Shown here piece by piece: positions 14,084 through 15,395 of a stretch of 15,395 nucleotides of DNA (the stretch's first letter is position 1; each line of letters begins with the position of its first letter). The notes under the pieces were generated by a model. The model was not told where the DNA came from. It did no database searches and was given only the letters and a program-made list of their open reading frames with translations. The position numbers were made by a program, and so were the translations under genes. The stretch is taken from NCBI GenBank assembly GCA_964624625.1, contig CAZUXW010000073.1:1-15395 (forward strand), in the 5' to 3' direction. This stretch comes from PALSA-1180 sp964624625 (GTDB lineage: Bacteria > Oederibacteriota > Muellerivitia > Muellerivitales > Muellerivitaceae).

Positions 14084-14119
14084 AAAAGAACCCAGCTTGT
14101 TCCCAAACTGGGTTCTTTT
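14084..14119. terminator. Strong bidirectional rho-independent terminator
   Basis: AAAAGAACCCAG (14084-14095) and CTGGGTTCTTTT (14108-14119) form a perfect 12-bp stem with a 12-nt loop. T-rich tails follow in both directions: TTTTTATTTT on plus, TTTTGTTTT on minus. It serves the kelch lipoprotein gene, which ends at 14170. Confidence 0.85.
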
Positions 14120-14169
14120 TTATTTTAAAAAATGAACTATGCCCCTTCATCGAAGCCTGGGAACGGGCT

Positions 14170-15249
14170 TTAAAAGGGACTGTACCAGACGTCGTTGAAG
14201 TAGGTCACGCCAAGTCCCGCCAAGATCCACATGGCATTGTTATAAACCAGTCCGGATTGGGCGGACCGTACAGGGAAAGAAGCCGAAGCCGTTATCTGGG
14301 ACCAATTGACCCCATTGGCTGAGTACCAAACATCGTTCAGGCTGGGTCCCGCACCGGATGCCCCCCCGATGACCCACATTACATTATCGAACGCCAATAC
14401 AGAGGGTTCGGACCTTTGGGAAAACTGGTAATAGGGGGGCGAGGCGGCGTTGTTGAGTTTATTGGTCCAGGTAATCCCGTCGGTGGAAGTCCAAGTGTCG
14501 TTAAAGCTGTTGGAACCGTTGTACCCTGTCATGATCCACATGGCGTTGTTGAAAACCACCGCCCCGCAGTATTCCCTTTGGGAAAACTGGTTGGGGCCGG
14601 GTGAGGCATTATTGGCCAGGATATTGGTCCAGGTAATGCCGTCGGGGGAGGACCAAACGGCGTTGGTCGACACACCGCCTACAACCCCGGCTATCACATA
14701 TAGCTTGTTATTATAGGCGAGTAGGCTGTGGATGAAGTCCCTGGGAAACTGGTTAGAGCCCGGCGAGGCGTTATCAGCCAGCACCTGGGTCCAGGTTAGG
14801 CCATCGCTGGAGGACCAAACATCATTGAGGGCTGGACTTCCATACCCTCCGATGATCCACATCTTGTTGTTGAAGACCGCGCCGCCAGCAAATTCCCGTT
14901 GAGAAAATTGGTTGGGCCCCGGTGAGGCGTTGTTGGCCAGCACCTGAGTCCAGGTTTTCCCGTCCGTGGAAGTCCAGACGTCGTTGTATAAGCTACCCGC
15001 GCCGCTAACTCCCCCGATGATCCACATGGCGTTATTAAATGTCAGGGCAGTTTGGCCGTACCGGGCGGAGTAAGCTCCGTTCAAGGTGGCGAAGGTCCAA
15101 TCCTTCCCCGCCACCGTACTGGGTGGCCGGGTGGCAACCACCGTTACCGGGGCCGGCGTCGTGGGGGCGGGGTTGTTATTACTGCAGGCCAAGGGAAGGC
15201 AGGCGAAGATGGCCAAGACCGGAACCAGGATAAAATGAATCGGACGCAT
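14170..15249 (-). CDS. Lipoprotein with six kelch-like repeats (beta-propeller)
   Basis: 359 aa from the ATG at 15249, with GGAGG seven bases upstream. The longer frame to 15354 would cross the promoter. The lipid signal ends in CLPLAC (C22), with the same LPLACS as the FlgD-like lipoprotein, then a short Pro/Thr/Val linker. Six repeats of about 53 residues follow, with the pattern WTQVLANNASPGPNQFSQR, VFNNKMWIIGG, NDVWSSSDG. This kelch/galactose-oxidase-like repeat gives a six-bladed propeller; the last strand NDVWYSPF may close the ring with the N-terminal part. No catalytic residues of galactose oxidase are recognised. A surface binding role is inferred. The 16-residue word LANNASPGPNQFSQRE is identical in repeats 2 and 4 while the DNA differs at synonymous sites. 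Confidence 0.85.
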   Translation of the reverse strand: MRPIHFILVPVLAIFACLPLACSNNNPAPTTPAPVTVVATRPPSTVAGKDWTFATLNGAYSARYGQTALTFNNAMWIIGGVSGAGSLYNDVWTSTDGKTWTQVLANNASPGPNQFSQREFAGGAVFNNKMWIIGGYGSPALNDVWSSSDGLTWTQVLADNASPGSNQFPRDFIHSLLAYNNKLYVIAGVVGGVSTNAVWSSPDGITWTNILANNASPGPNQFSQREYCGAVVFNNAMWIMTGYNGSNSFNDTWTSTDGITWTNKLNNAASPPYYQFSQRSEPSVLAFDNVMWVIGGASGAGPSLNDVWYSANGVNWSQITASASFPVRSAQSGLVYNNAMWILAGLGVTYFNDVWYSPF

Positions 15250-15318
15250 GGTGTAACCTCCGGGAATTTTGACCCCGCCCGATGTGATGAAAAGAGGGAG
15301 GAGAAAAGGAACAAGAGG

Positions 15319-15347
15319 ATTGTAAGAGGAAACACCCTCCCCGTCCA
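15319..15347 (-). promoter_or_regulatory. Likely promoter of the kelch lipoprotein gene
   Basis: On the minus strand, TGGACG (15347-15342), a 17-bp spacer and TACAAT (15324-15319). The -35 matches four of six consensus bases and the -10 five of six. The leader would be about 60 nt. Confidence 0.45.
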
Positions 15348-15376
15348 TTTCCAAAAAGAGCCAACCCGAAACATCG

Positions 15377-15395
15377 GTGTCAGGTTTTGATTATT
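15377..15395. repeat. Family B repeat end, copy B3, cut by the window edge
   Basis: GTGTCAGGTTTTGATTATT matches the left end of B1 at 15 of the first 18 positions. Only one arm is inside the window. Confidence 0.5.

Overview
The window looks like a chromosomal stretch from a diderm (outer-membrane) bacterium of a poorly characterised lineage. A small beta-barrel protein ends in aromatic residues like an outer-membrane beta-signal, a SurA-like periplasmic chaperone and a TonB-type C-terminal domain are present, and four lipoproteins carry Pro/Thr-rich linkers just after the lipidated Cys. Long Thr-Pro-Thr linkers in secreted proteins are common in several uncultivated candidate phyla. The phylum cannot be fixed from sequence reading alone, and no rRNA or tRNA is visible.

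Layout. (1) 1-5611, minus strand: an apparent three-gene operon behind a good sigma70-type promoter. In order of transcription it holds a 174-aa outer-membrane beta-barrel, a 1494-aa secreted multidomain protein whose start overlaps the barrel gene by 29 bp, and a 165-aa SurA-N-like chaperone. The giant protein carries four related Cys-bounded modules, a PA14 domain and a PPC-like domain, separated by Thr/Pro/Ser linkers. (2) 5775-7732, minus: a TIP30/HTATIP2-like NAD(P)-binding protein behind a FlgD-Ig-like lipoprotein. (3) 7784-9047, minus: a TonB-C-domain exported protein and a DUF1554 lipoprotein. (4) 9352-10838, plus: the only plus-strand gene, a membrane protein that joins an LPG_synthase_TM (UPF0104-type) region to an RDD domain. 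(5) 10974-11983, minus: a six-repeat NHL-propeller lipoprotein. (6) 12006-14026: a repeat-rich accessory island with palindromic elements, a complete IS3-family insertion sequence (12164-13431, 3-bp target duplication, inserted at the foot of a hairpin) and a YCII-family gene flanked by two copies of one palindromic repeat. (7) 14084-15347, minus: a six-repeat kelch-type lipoprotein with its own promoter and a strong terminator.

Two families of short palindromic intergenic repeats run through the window. Family A (GGGGTCAGACTTG ends) has four copies and family B (GTGTCAGG ends) has up to three. They resemble REP/MITE-type elements moved in trans, but no mobilising transposase for them is present.

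The gene content is dominated by envelope and surface functions: secreted adhesin- or carbohydrate-binding-like modules and surface lipoproteins. The strongest candidate for an undescribed system is the barrel / giant PT-linker protein / chaperone operon. The LPG_synthase_TM-RDD fusion and the spreading palindromic repeats come next.
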